Notes: generated from the sequence alone by a model not told the origin. A stretch of DNA of 42,022 nt from Selenomonas sp. FOBRC6 (GCF_000286455.1 NZ_ALKG01000034.1:1-42022); one strand, 5' to 3'; shown: positions 25,477-34,300, counted from the stretch's first letter. Numbers and translations are program-made.

Positions 25477-25560
25477 AAATAATTCATCTTCATTATAAAC
25501 CCATTGCGGAGCTTTTCCAAATAAATTCATATTCTTTAGGGTAAAACGGGGCTGCTCCAT
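25474..25560 (-). other. Short open frame, possible gene-end remnant
   Basis: A 28-codon frame ends NLFGKAPQWVYNEDELF, with its stop codon TAG forming the first bases of the inverted repeat at 25415-25476. Composition is AT-richer than its neighbours and there is no ribosome site. It looks like the 3' end of a lost gene, and I do not recognise the family. The remainder of the gap, 25561-25636, shows nothing else. Confidence 0.3.
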
Positions 25561-25636
25561 GAAGGCAGATATAGTCTGCGTGATGCACTGTGGGGATTGG
25601 GCGTCGCTTCTGGTTTTTGGCAGAGGAATAACAGCG

Positions 25637-25669
25637 CAAAAAAAAGACCGGCGTCTGCCAGTCTTTTTT
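25637..25669 (-). terminator. Terminator after the endolysin gene
   Basis: AAAAAAGACCGGC pairs with GCCAGTCTTTTTT around a 4-base loop and is followed by an eight-base T run on the minus strand, two bases after the amidase stop. Confidence 0.85.
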
Positions 25670-25670
25670 C

Positions 25671-26294
25671 TTAGAAAATACCCTGTGCCCGATAATACTG
25701 CGCTTTCCCGCGCAGGACATCGCCGCCGCGTGAGCCGTTCGTCGCCCACGGATTGAAAACGGGGCTCTCCGCCATGCCGAGGTACTCGAGATCCCAGCGC
25801 TCGCAGGTAGTGCGCGGGCCATAGGGTGCGTGGACGCGCACGTCGTCCTCGTTATCCGCCGCCTCGCCGTGGGTTAGAATGCGCGCCTTGTCGATGGTAA
25901 GCCAGAGTCCGTCTGCGAGCTCCGTCACCGCCATTGCCATCGACTCGATCTGGGCGGCGGTCGGCGGCTCCGCCCCGAGACCGTCGGTGGTTGCGCCGCA
26001 CGCCGCAAGCAGGGCGATGCTCACGCTCCCGCTGTTGCGCAGATAGGTCGCAGCAAGCACTTCATCGAGTACGCCCGCCCCGATCACATAGATTGCTCCA
26101 TCCGCGTCGATCTGCACATGGTAGTCCGCAAAGAACTGTCCGTAGTGCCCCGCCGTCCAGTGGAGGTACAGCTTCGTTTCACGCGCGCATCGGGCGGCGG
26201 CGTACATCAGGGCGGGACGGTACGCCGCACCGAGTTCACGCAGCTCGGCACAGGTGACGCGCCGCATGGCGGAGGGCGCGAGGATAGTGCTCAT
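25671..26294 (-). CDS. Amidase_2-type peptidoglycan hydrolase (phage-like endolysin)
   Basis: This 207-residue protein resembles N-acetylmuramoyl-L-alanine amidases of the Amidase_2/PGRP fold. It has YLHWTAGHYGQFFADYHVQI at 43-62, AIYVIGAG at 67-74, THGEAADNEDDVRVHAPYGP at 141-160 and RWDLEYLG after it. Likely zinc ligands are His45, His142 and Asp158. There is no signal peptide, so it would need a holin to reach the wall. The gene upstream, overlapping by 4 bp, is just such a small membrane protein. The pair looks like a phage lysis cassette, but no other phage genes flank it. Confidence 0.8.
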   Translation of the reverse strand: MSTILAPSAMRRVTCAELRELGAAYRPALMYAAARCARETKLYLHWTAGHYGQFFADYHVQIDADGAIYVIGAGVLDEVLAATYLRNSGSVSIALLAACGATTDGLGAEPPTAAQIESMAMAVTELADGLWLTIDKARILTHGEAADNEDDVRVHAPYGPRTTCERWDLEYLGMAESPVFNPWATNGSRGGDVLRGKAQYYRAQGIF

Positions 26295-26464
26295 CGCGTC
26301 CCCTCCTTTTCACCCCGCATCATGACGGTGCGCCCGAGGAATCCGATGAGTCCCGAGGCGATGTTGCTCGTCAGCTCCGCACTCCCATAGAAGACGGAGA
26401 GGATCGCAACGATGACAAGTCCCGTCCCGACCATCCAATCCACGCGCGGCAGATAGTTTCGCAT
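26291..26464 (-). CDS. Small holin-like membrane protein
   Basis: A 57-residue protein with two hydrophobic stretches (WMVGTGLVIVAILSVFYGS and LTSNIASGLIGFLGRTVMM) and a charged C-terminus (RGEKEGTR). Size, topology and overlap (ATGA) with the amidase gene suggest a holin that would let the amidase reach the peptidoglycan. The start at 26464 has AGGAGA upstream. No specific holin family is recognised. Confidence 0.65.
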   Translation of the reverse strand: MRNYLPRVDWMVGTGLVIVAILSVFYGSAELTSNIASGLIGFLGRTVMMRGEKEGTR

Positions 26465-26544
26465 AAAAATTCTCCTTTCTCTTGTCTGCAAAATTTCTTT
26501 CCATAAGAAATACTTGCTGCAAACAGGAAAAAGGAGAGTAATAT

Positions 26545-27906
26545 TTACTTTTTCATCCGCGCTCCGCGCCGCACCTTCTCGAGATAGTGGCGCGTCTCGT
26601 GGACGACAATGCCCGAGAGCGCGATGAGCGCGATGAGGTTCGGGATCGCCATGAGCCCGTTCACGATGTCGGCGAGCACCCAGATCGCCTCGAGCTTCAG
26701 GAATGCACCGCACGCAATGAGCGCGATGAAGACGAGACGATACGGCAGAATGGCGCGCACGCCCGCCAGATACAGCACGGCGCGCTCGCCGTAGTAGTTC
26801 CAGCCGAGGATGGTGGTGAACGCAAAGAGCGCGAGTGAGACGGTGAGGAGTGCGCCGCCGATGCTACCGTAGAGGCTCGAGAACGCCGCGCCCGTCATCG
26901 CCGCGCCGGCAGTGTCGCCGTGCCATGCGCCCGTGAGGACAAGCACAAGCCCCGTCATCGAGCAGATGATAATCGTATCAATAAATGTACCTGTCATAGA
27001 GATCAGCCCCTGCTCGGCGGGCTCCTTCGTCTTTGCCGCCGCCGCCGCAATCGGCGCGGAGCCGAGACCCGACTCGTTCGAGAAGACGCCGCGCGCAATG
27101 CCGTTCTGCATCGCCATCATGACGGTCGATCCGGCGAATCCGCCTGCCGCCGCCGTCCCTGTGAACGCACTGTCGAGGATGAGCGCGACTGCTGCGGGGA
27201 TCTCACCGATGTGCATGAGGATGATTCCCGCGCAGATGACGATGTAGAGCACCGCCATAAAGGGAATGATGCGCGAGGCGACCTCGGCGATGCTGCGCAG
27301 CCCGCCAATTGTGATCGCCGCGATCAGCGCCGTGAGCGCGAGATCGGTCACGAGGCGCGGCACGCCGAAGGACAGCTCCACGGAGTCCACAATGGCGTTC
27401 ACCTGCGGGAACGTGCCGATGCCGAAGAACGCAACGAGCACCGTCGCTGCCGCGAAGAATCCCGCCATTGGACGGTATTTCTCCCCCATGCCGCGCCGAA
27501 TGTAGTACATCGGGCCACCCGCGATCTCGCCGCGCTCGTCCGTTGTGCGGTACTTCACGGCGAGCAGACCCTCTGCGTACTTCGTTGCCATGCCGAAGAA
27601 CGCCGCCATCCACATCCAGAAGATCGCGCCAGGGCCGCCGACCTTCACCGCCGTTGCAACGCCGACGATGTTGCCCGTGCCGATCGTCGCGGCGAGCGCC
27701 ACGCAGAGTGCCTTGAAGCTCGAGATATCGCCCGCGCCGCGATTCTTTGCCTTGAGGATCAGCCCAAGCGCACGCGGCAGGTGCACAACCTGAATCAGCG
27801 AGAGGCGCACGGTGAGGAGGATGCCCGTCCCCACGAGCAGCGTGATGAGCGGAACGCCCCAGAGAAATGAGTCAATGGCGTTCAGCATGGGAAGAAATGA
27901 TTCCAT
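26545..27906 (-). CDS. Alanine/glycine:cation symporter (AGCS family)
   Basis: This 453-residue sodium- or proton-coupled amino acid carrier matches the AGCS family: FKALCVALAATIGTGNIVGVATAV near 64, GGPGAIFWMWMAAFFGMATKYAEG near 90, GGPMYYI near 130, NESGLGSAPIAAAA near 275 and GWNYYGERAVLYL near 368. The full length gives about 10-11 segments. The start has AGGAGG upstream. It is transcribed alone; the 220 bp before it (27907-28126) contain a 12-bp palindrome CATGTATACATG at 27991-28002 but no riboswitch I can recognise. Confidence 0.95.
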   Translation of the reverse strand: MESFLPMLNAIDSFLWGVPLITLLVGTGILLTVRLSLIQVVHLPRALGLILKAKNRGAGDISSFKALCVALAATIGTGNIVGVATAVKVGGPGAIFWMWMAAFFGMATKYAEGLLAVKYRTTDERGEIAGGPMYYIRRGMGEKYRPMAGFFAAATVLVAFFGIGTFPQVNAIVDSVELSFGVPRLVTDLALTALIAAITIGGLRSIAEVASRIIPFMAVLYIVICAGIILMHIGEIPAAVALILDSAFTGTAAAGGFAGSTVMMAMQNGIARGVFSNESGLGSAPIAAAAAKTKEPAEQGLISMTGTFIDTIIICSMTGLVLVLTGAWHGDTAGAAMTGAAFSSLYGSIGGALLTVSLALFAFTTILGWNYYGERAVLYLAGVRAILPYRLVFIALIACGAFLKLEAIWVLADIVNGLMAIPNLIALIALSGIVVHETRHYLEKVRRGARMKK

Positions 27907-28126
27907 GTAGATACCTCCTAATTAATTCATTTTCATTTGGCTCAAAAATGAAAATATGCGGGTATTCTACCATGATAAAGGATGAAAGTCCATGTATACA
28001 TGAATCTGCCGATTCTCATTTTACATATGCAGATAAATAGGGCACAATGAACTCTCCAATGAAATGAAACGGAGGAATTCTGTCCGATTGTAGACAGAAT
28101 GAAGGCTGTTTTTGCAGACCTGCAGA

Positions 28127-28639
28127 TTATTCGTACCCGACGATGCCGATGCGCGTGATGCGGCCTTTCTCTACGCTGAATCCGATGTGAATGTCGTACT
28201 GATCGCGGTAGACAAAGTTCTCCTCGCCGCTCTCATAGCGCGTATAGCGCTGCGGCTTGCCGTACGTGCGGGCGATCTTATCTGCAGGGTCGCCGACTGT
28301 CACACCTGCCGGCGTTGCGATCCCGTTGTGCGCGCTCGTATTGATATACATGACCGTATCGCCGACAAATGTGACCTGAAATGACATACCGTACGTATAG
28401 CGATCCATCATCTCATCGAGCGCCGCGCTCTTCGCCGGCTCTGTGCGCTCGGTCGGCGCACCGTAGATCGCCTCGACCTGTGCGCGCTTCATCCCGACCA
28501 TGATGCCGCCGAGCGCAATATCATTGTATTGCAGGACATGATCGTCCCGATTGATCTGGTTCGCGCCCGCAGCCATAGTAACTGCCGAAAGCGCCAGTAC
28601 GAGCACAGCCACCAGCCCGACAATTCTCTTCCCCATCAT
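28127..28639 (-). CDS. Exported protein with two BamE/SmpA-like repeats
   Basis: About 170 residues with a signal peptide (GKRIVGLVAVLVLALSAVTMAAG) and two similar half-domains: VGMKRAQVEAIYGAPTE at about 46-62 and VGDPADKIARTYGKPQR at about 112-128. Both resemble the BamE/SmpA (OmlA) motif, which in diderms serves outer-membrane assembly factors. No lipobox is seen. AAGGAGG overlaps an upstream ATG at 28645, so I chose ATG 28639, with 28636 equally possible. It is a stand-alone gene, and function beyond envelope location is uncertain. Confidence 0.6.
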   Translation of the reverse strand: MMGKRIVGLVAVLVLALSAVTMAAGANQINRDDHVLQYNDIALGGIMVGMKRAQVEAIYGAPTERTEPAKSAALDEMMDRYTYGMSFQVTFVGDTVMYINTSAHNGIATPAGVTVGDPADKIARTYGKPQRYTRYESGEENFVYRDQYDIHIGFSVEKGRITRIGIVGYE

Positions 28640-28787
28640 TTTCATCCTCCTTGCAGATGTTAAAATCTCTTTGATTTTTTTCGACAAAAGAATACGAATT
28701 CCTTCAACCAATGAAAGTTGCCAAGTAGTTGCAAACTTGTTGGAAAGTTTTAGGGAGATATATATATCCTTCTCTTATCCGCTATTT

Positions 28788-29993
28788 TTAATCAAAAGCC
28801 TCCGTACGCAGCATATAATGATAGGGACGGCTCGTCCGATTCTGATTGATATACACCTCGGGAATCTGCTTCAGTTTCGCATAGATCGTCGTCTCCGTCT
28901 TGTCAAGCGTTCCCGCGATCTCGGAGACAGTTGCGCCGACATCCGAAAACACCGCCGCCTGCAAGAGGACGTCGTATACGCCGCGCATCGTCTTATCGTG
29001 AACATCTTTCAGCACAATGTCGAGGTATTTGCGATACCGCTGCAGGCGTTCCTCGAGCGCCGCCGCCGTATAGTCAATCGCCTCATGAACGAAACGCAGC
29101 GTTCCGATGATAAACGGTGTCATATCGCCGCAGTTCAGGGACGATGTGGTTTCGGCAAACAGCTTATAGTAGCTCTTCCTACGCTTTTTGATCAGCAAGG
29201 AGAGCTGAAGAGCCACCGTTGGGTGAAACTCCCGCGCGAGCAGATAGGTCGTAATAAAGCGCGACATACGCCCATTCCCATCACAAAATGGATGAATATA
29301 GCCGAAAAGATAATGAAAAATGGCAATGCGATAGAGCAGAGGGATTTGTTCCGCATGCAGCAGCGCAAGCGCCTGCTCCAGATCGCGCACGATCTTCTCC
29401 TCGGGATAACTGCCGCGGTGAATCGTCTTTTGCGTGGGCGATACAATGTCCACAGAGTCCCTGCGAAACAGATGCCCGTTGGGAAGATTCGACGGGTTTG
29501 CACGGCGGATCTCGTCGGCGATGAATGCGTCAAAGAGCGCACGCAGATCGGCAGGCGTCTCGAGAGGAACCTCCTCTCCCTGGAGAATCCGCGTGTATTT
29601 GTTGACGACGCCGCCCAGACGCATCCGCAGGCGATCCGCAGGAGCAGTCTCCATTGCCGCACGAATCTCGCGCTTCGTACTGTGCACGCCCTCGATCGCG
29701 TTGGTCGCGAGAATCTCCTGCACGAGGCAGGTGTGCAGGAACTGATCGATCCCCGCTGTCGGTACGTGTGCAATATGCCCGAGGAGCGCCGTGAAGTCTC
29801 GTCCAATCGCCTCCTGCAGGAGCGCAAGCTCCTCCGTATAGCAGTAAAATGCCGGATAGGTCTGCGATTGACCATATTCTTGCAGGATAAAATTGAGATG
29901 GCGCGTCATCGGACTCATACGGCGGCGCTCATGCTCCGCATGCCACTGATGCTCATTCTTCCGATAGAGATGTACGAGGGATTCATAAGCCAT
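28788..29993 (-). CDS. Class II Fic-domain AMPylase-type protein with C-terminal winged helix
   Basis: This 401-residue protein has the complete Fic motif HPFCDGNGR at 234-242, so transfer of AMP (or another phosphate-linked group) to a hydroxyl target is expected. An N-terminal inhibitory helix motif of the [ST]xxxE[GN] type is present at 97-102 (TNAIEG), which makes it a self-inhibited class II Fic. The C-terminal part holds a winged-helix-like segment (ATVSEIAGTLDKTETTIYAKL), common in Fic regulators of transcription. ATG 29993 follows GGAGG by 7 bases. A perfect 13-bp palindrome lies about 50 bp upstream. Targets are unknown. Confidence 0.9.
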   Translation of the reverse strand: MAYESLVHLYRKNEHQWHAEHERRRMSPMTRHLNFILQEYGQSQTYPAFYCYTEELALLQEAIGRDFTALLGHIAHVPTAGIDQFLHTCLVQEILATNAIEGVHSTKREIRAAMETAPADRLRMRLGGVVNKYTRILQGEEVPLETPADLRALFDAFIADEIRRANPSNLPNGHLFRRDSVDIVSPTQKTIHRGSYPEEKIVRDLEQALALLHAEQIPLLYRIAIFHYLFGYIHPFCDGNGRMSRFITTYLLAREFHPTVALQLSLLIKKRRKSYYKLFAETTSSLNCGDMTPFIIGTLRFVHEAIDYTAAALEERLQRYRKYLDIVLKDVHDKTMRGVYDVLLQAAVFSDVGATVSEIAGTLDKTETTIYAKLKQIPEVYINQNRTSRPYHYMLRTEAFD

Positions 29994-30039
29994 GTCATGC
30001 ACCTCCAAAAAATGGTAAATTTTTATACATGAAGCAGAT

Positions 30040-30071
30040 GAGATATAAAAAATGGCGATTTTTTATATCTC
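30040..30071. promoter_or_regulatory. Perfect palindrome upstream of fic
   Basis: GAGATATAAAAAA (30040-30052) is exactly mirrored by TTTTTTATATCTC (30059-30071) around TGGCGA. It lies in the 187-bp divergent gap between fic and the Memo/AMMECR1 gene. It is a good candidate operator, possibly for Fic's own winged helix. Confidence 0.6.
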
Positions 30072-30180
30072 ACTTCCCATAGTATACCGTTCTATGTGTT
30101 CGGGAATCAATCAAAACATGCAGGTCTTTCGCCGCGCACATCGAATACATATGATACAGAATTCCGAGAGGAGGATTCCC

Positions 30181-31563
30181 ATGTCCATCTTAGCAGCCTA
30201 TGTTGTCCCGCATCCGCCGCTCATCATCCCCGAGGTCGGGCGGGGCGAGGAAAAGAAGATCCAGCTGACGGTGAATGCTTACGAGCGCGCGATGAAGGAG
30301 GCGGCAGAGCTCGCGCCCGATACGGTCATCATCGTGAGCCCGCACACGGTCATGTATGCCGACTACTTCCACATCGCGCCGGGCGAGGAGGCATCGGGCA
30401 GCTTTGGCCAGTTCGGTGCGCCCGAGGTCGCAGTGAGTGCGCGCTATGACACCGTGCTCGCAAAGGAGATCGAATCCATGGCTGCAGCAGAGGGCATCGA
30501 GGCAGGACCCGTCGGCGGGCGAAATGCCGCGCTCGATCACGGGGTGATGATCCCCCTGCACTTCCTGCACGCATATACACGGGACTTCCGCGTGGTGCGG
30601 CTCGGCATCTCGGGGCTCTCGCCTCTCGCGCATTACAACTTCGGCAAGTGTATTGCACGCGCGGTCGAAACGCTCGGACGCCGCGCCGTCTTCATCGCGA
30701 GCGGAGACCTCTCGCACAAGCTGACGCCCGAGGGACCCTACGGCTTTGCGCCTGAGGGGTCGCGGTTCGACAAGGCGTGCATGAAGTACCTCGAGGAGGG
30801 CGACTTCCTAAAGCTCCTGCGCATGGATCCCGCGCTCTATCAGGCGGCGGCAGAGTGCGGTCTGCGCTCGTTCTGGATGATGGCGGGTGCACTCGATGCG
30901 AAGGCGCTCAAGATCAAGAAGCTCTCCTATCAGGGGCCGTTCGGCGTCGGTTACGGCGTTGTCTCCTGCAAGGTGACGCGCGAAGATGTGCGCCGCAGCT
31001 TTGCCGAGCGCTATGAGATCCTCGAGAAGCGTGCACGCGAGGAACGGCGTGCCGCTGAGGATGACTATGTGCAACTCGCACGGCACGCGATTGAGACCAT
31101 TGTCCGTACGGGTGAACCCGCTGCGCGCCCGCAGGGACTTCCGTCTGAGATGGCGGAGCGCGCGGGTGTCTTCGTCTCGCTCAAGAAGGACGGGGAACTG
31201 CGCGGCTGCATCGGGACATTCGAGCCGACAGCGAAGAATATTGCGGAGGAGATCATAAAGAACGCCGCCTCCGCCGCCCTGCGCGACCCGCGCTTCCCGC
31301 CCGTACGCGCAGACGAACTGGATGAGCTCGTCTACTCCGTCGATGTGCTGACGGAGCCGGAGCTCGTAGGCAGTGCGGACGATCTCGACGCGCGGCGATA
31401 CGGTGTCATCGTCGAGTCGCGCGGGCGCAAGGGGCTGCTCCTGCCCGATCTCGCGGGCGTCGACACGGCGGAGGAGCAGCTCCGCATTGCGCGCAAAAAG
31501 GGCGGCATCCCCGAGGACGCCGCCATCCGTATCTGGCGCTTTGAAGTAACGCGGCACACGTAA
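30181..31563 (+). CDS. Memo-like/LigB dioxygenase fold fused to AMMECR1 (AmmeMemoRadiSam system)
   Basis: This 460-residue protein joins two domains. Residues 1-265 form a class III extradiol dioxygenase/Memo-like fold (VVPHPPLIIPEVG, VIIVSPHT, LDHGVMIPLHFL, FIASGDLSH). Residues about 290-460 form an AMMECR1 domain (GVFVSLKKDGELRGCIGTFE, RDPRFPPV, GLLLPDLAGVDT). Together with the radical SAM gene that follows, it makes the widely conserved AmmeMemoRadiSam set, whose reaction is not known. The start has GAGGAGG upstream; the frame is open further upstream without support. Confidence 0.92.
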   Translation: MSILAAYVVPHPPLIIPEVGRGEEKKIQLTVNAYERAMKEAAELAPDTVIIVSPHTVMYADYFHIAPGEEASGSFGQFGAPEVAVSARYDTVLAKEIESMAAAEGIEAGPVGGRNAALDHGVMIPLHFLHAYTRDFRVVRLGISGLSPLAHYNFGKCIARAVETLGRRAVFIASGDLSHKLTPEGPYGFAPEGSRFDKACMKYLEEGDFLKLLRMDPALYQAAAECGLRSFWMMAGALDAKALKIKKLSYQGPFGVGYGVVSCKVTREDVRRSFAERYEILEKRAREERRAAEDDYVQLARHAIETIVRTGEPAARPQGLPSEMAERAGVFVSLKKDGELRGCIGTFEPTAKNIAEEIIKNAASAALRDPRFPPVRADELDELVYSVDVLTEPELVGSADDLDARRYGVIVESRGRKGLLLPDLAGVDTAEEQLRIARKKGGIPEDAAIRIWRFEVTRHT

Positions 31564-31564
31564 G

Positions 31565-32713
31565 ATGAACATCCCTGCTTACACGCGGCGCACTGCGCGG
31601 GTGCAGAACAACGTGTCCCACGGAGCAGGTGCGCGAGGCTGCTCTCGGAGCGCCCCTTTCGGCTCACTGTGTTCGCCACTTCCCCCGCTCTGGCGGGGGA
31701 AGCTAATATGCCGTAATGCAAAGCCTCCCCCGTGCGACACGGGGGAGGGGGACCGCGTGAGCGGTGGTAGGGGCGTCTTGAGCGTTTTGGGAAGACAAAC
31801 AAAGGGCTGTTGCACGAATCAAAAAATAACTTTGTGCAGCAGCCCCGACCATAAGAATGCGCCTCTGCATAACAGTGCAGACGCTCGTGTTACCTGCACC
31901 CTCTGCCCCCATGCCTGCCGCCTCGGCGCGGGCGAGACGGGCTTCTGCCGCGCACGCGAAAATCGCGGCGGCGTCATTCGTTCGAAGAACTACGGACGCC
32001 TGACCTCGCTCGCACTCGATCCGATCGAGAAGAAGCCGCTGTATCACTTTCACCCCGGCGGCTTCATCCTCTCGGTCGGCAGCTTCGGCTGCAACCTTGC
32101 CTGCCCCTTCTGCCAGAATGCCTCCATCGCAATGGCGGACGCCTCGATTGAGACGGAGAACGTGTCCCCCGCACAGCTCGCTGCGCTCGCAGAGGAGCTC
32201 AGCCGCCGCCCGCCCGGCAATCTCGGCGTCGCCTTTACGTACAACGAGCCGCTCCTCAGCTACGAGTACATCCTCGATACCGCGCCGCTCCTGCACGCAA
32301 CGGGGCTGCGCGTCGTCCTCGTCACGAACGGCACGATCTGCGCGGAGCCGCTCGCACATCTCCTTCCGCATATTGACGCGATGAACATCGACCTCAAGTG
32401 CTTTCGGGAGGGCGGATATCGTCGCCTCGGCGGTGACCTCGTGACAGTCAAGGAGACAATTGCGCGCGCCGTCCTGTGCGGCGTCCACGTCGAGGTGACC
32501 TCGCTCATCGTTCCCGGCATGAACGACAGCGCGGCGGACATGGAGGAGGAGGCGCGTTGGCTCGCCAGCCTCTCGCCCGAGATCCCCCTGCACATCAGCC
32601 GCTATTTCCCGCGCCACAGGATGAACACCCCGCCCACGCCGATCTCGACCATTGACCGCCTCACAGAGATCGCGCGCCGCCATCTGCACCATGTTCATCG
32701 CGGGAACTGCTGA
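31565..32713 (+). CDS. AmmeMemoRadiSam system radical SAM protein, with repeat-derived N-terminus
   Basis: The conserved protein begins near 31895 with CTLCPHACRLGAGETGFCRA, followed by DPIEKKPLYHF and the radical SAM cluster motif CNLACPFC (CxxxCxxC), then TYNEPLLSYE and SRYFPRH near the end. It belongs with the AMMECR1/Memo-type gene just upstream. The open frame starts 2 bases after that gene, but its first 95 or so codons come from an interspersed hairpin repeat and have no homologue-like features. The real start is unclear: an in-frame TTG at 31832 lies inside a hairpin and there is no ribosome site. Expression may be impaired or use a repeat-derived start. Confidence 0.82.
   Translation: MNIPAYTRRTARVQNNVSHGAGARGCSRSAPFGSLCSPLPPLWRGKLICRNAKPPPCDTGEGDRVSGGRGVLSVLGRQTKGCCTNQKITLCSSPDHKNAPLHNSADARVTCTLCPHACRLGAGETGFCRARENRGGVIRSKNYGRLTSLALDPIEKKPLYHFHPGGFILSVGSFGCNLACPFCQNASIAMADASIETENVSPAQLAALAEELSRRPPGNLGVAFTYNEPLLSYEYILDTAPLLHATGLRVVLVTNGTICAEPLAHLLPHIDAMNIDLKCFREGGYRRLGGDLVTVKETIARAVLCGVHVEVTSLIVPGMNDSAADMEEEARWLASLSPEIPLHISRYFPRHRMNTPPTPISTIDRLTEIARRHLHHVHRGNC
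31612..31846. repeat. Hairpin-rich interspersed repeat between the AMMECR1 and radical SAM genes
   Basis: Three palindromes occur in a row: 31679-31702 (CTTCCCCCGC with its complement), 31724-31748 (CCTCCCCCGTG with its complement) and 31804-31845 (GGGCTGTTGCAC with an 11/12 complement). Between the second and third lies a short CCGC/GCGG stem. The last hairpin followed by TTTGTTTG on the minus strand looks like a terminator. Cassettes of this style are scattered in Firmicutes genomes; here one copy is seen. Exact borders are estimated. Confidence 0.65.
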
Positions 32714-32791
32714 GTAAAGATTGTATTGCACAGGAAAATGCGGTATGCTGTGCACATAGGATTGTTCATTGTAAAGGAGATGAGGCGCATC

Positions 32792-34300
32792 ATGTTACGT
32801 ACAAAACACAGGCTGCTCCGTTCCATCGCTGCATTTACAGCGGCAGGCTTCCTGCTCACAAGCACTGTGGGCGAGGCGGCAAAGGAGCCGGTTCGCAACG
32901 CGTTCTACAGCGGCGTAGAGGTTCTGCTGGACAAGCAAAAGACAGAGCCAGCCACGAGCACCACACCGCTCTCGTTCGTACAGCAGGGCAAAAAATGGGG
33001 AGCAATCAACACCGCAGGAGAATTCGTCATTCCGCCGGAGTACGATGAGCTCACCCCCTATACATCGGGTTATGTCTCTGCGCGCCAAGGCAAAAAATGG
33101 GGCGTTTTCCGCGATACGGGCAAGCTCATCGTCCCCGTGATGTACAAGAGCATCGAGCCGTTTGAAGAAAGCGACATTGTCGTACAGAACACGAACGGAA
33201 CATGGGACTGCTACGACATGGAGGGCAACGTCTTCCTCCCACGTCAGCAGCGCGACATCGTCCCCGCCCTGCATGGCATTTCTCTCGTACAGGCAAAGGA
33301 CAAGTCATGGACATTCTACCGTGCAGACGGGACACGCCTGACCGAGAAATCCTATCAGAACATCGGCGTCTTCTCCGAGGGCCTTGCGAGCGTTGAAGAC
33401 AACAAGGGACGCGTCGGCTTCATCAACATGGACGGCACAGAGGTGATTGCCCCCCAATATGCACTCGCCATGATCTTCAGCGAGGGGCTTGCGGCAGTGG
33501 CGGTCAAAGGGAAATGGGGATTCATCGACAAAAGCGGGACAATGGTCATCGCGCCGCAGTTCCGCGACGTTGCGGGTGGATTCAGCGAGGGGCTCGCGGG
33601 CGTGCAGAGCAAAAAGAACTGGATCTTCATCGATAAGACCGGTACAAAACAATTCGATGCGCGCTATGAAACCGTTCTGCCATTCAACAACGGCACAGCA
33701 GAGGTACATCGTAAGGTAAAATCGACCAACTTCCTCGGCGCCGCCATCGGTGTTGCCGCCTTTGCCTCGGGCTTCCTCTCACTCGGTACGGATCTATATA
33801 CCGATCCGAAGATCAAGCGCGGGTACATCGACCACAGCGGCAATGAGATCGTATCGCCAAAGAACAACTACAACTCCACCTATGTGGACGGCATGGCACT
33901 CGTTGTCGTCAAGGGCAAATGGGGCTGCGTGAACGAGAAGGGCGCATACATCGTCGAACCAAAATACAACGAGATGCACCGCTTCTCCGAGGACATGGCG
34001 GCGGTGAAGGACGGCGACAAGTGGGGCTTTGTCGGGCGCGACGGCCAGATCGCAATCGCGCCTGCCTACGAGGAGGCGCATGACTTCCACGAGGATCTCG
34101 CCGTCGTCTCCAAGGGAGGAAAGAGCTTCTTCATCGACAAGACGGGGCGTGTACCCTTCCTTGTCCCGAGCACAATCACGGTGCTCGGCGATTTCGCATC
34201 GGGACTTGCTCCGGCAAAGATCGGGGACAAGTGGGGCTTCATCGACCACACGGGCACGATCGTCATCGCCCCTGCATACGACGCGGCGGGTACCTTCTGA
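32792..34300 (+). CDS. Exported WG-repeat protein
   Basis: This 502-residue protein has a signal peptide (RLLRSIAAFTAAGFLLTSTVG, cleavage near GEA-AK) and about twelve WG (KWG) repeats of roughly 35-45 residues, each with a core like KWGFIDKSGTMVIAPQF. WG-repeat proteins form beta-rich extracellular or periplasmic domains, usually for binding; the partner is unknown. One repeat region around residue 320 is interrupted by a hydrophobic, Ala/Gly-rich segment (FLGAAIGVAAFASGFLSLG) that may be a membrane anchor. ATG 32792 is preferred, with AAGGAGA upstream. Confidence 0.85.
   Translation: MLRTKHRLLRSIAAFTAAGFLLTSTVGEAAKEPVRNAFYSGVEVLLDKQKTEPATSTTPLSFVQQGKKWGAINTAGEFVIPPEYDELTPYTSGYVSARQGKKWGVFRDTGKLIVPVMYKSIEPFEESDIVVQNTNGTWDCYDMEGNVFLPRQQRDIVPALHGISLVQAKDKSWTFYRADGTRLTEKSYQNIGVFSEGLASVEDNKGRVGFINMDGTEVIAPQYALAMIFSEGLAAVAVKGKWGFIDKSGTMVIAPQFRDVAGGFSEGLAGVQSKKNWIFIDKTGTKQFDARYETVLPFNNGTAEVHRKVKSTNFLGAAIGVAAFASGFLSLGTDLYTDPKIKRGYIDHSGNEIVSPKNNYNSTYVDGMALVVVKGKWGCVNEKGAYIVEPKYNEMHRFSEDMAAVKDGDKWGFVGRDGQIAIAPAYEEAHDFHEDLAVVSKGGKSFFIDKTGRVPFLVPSTITVLGDFASGLAPAKIGDKWGFIDHTGTIVIAPAYDAAGTF

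Noticed and set aside
25390..25500. Possible purine riboswitch ahead of azgA.
   Set aside because: The conserved core elements of the purine riboswitch are not present; only a long inverted repeat is seen.
27907..28126. Possible glycine riboswitch ahead of the alanine/glycine symporter.
   Set aside because: A GGAGAG string occurs, but the rest of the conserved aptamer could not be found.
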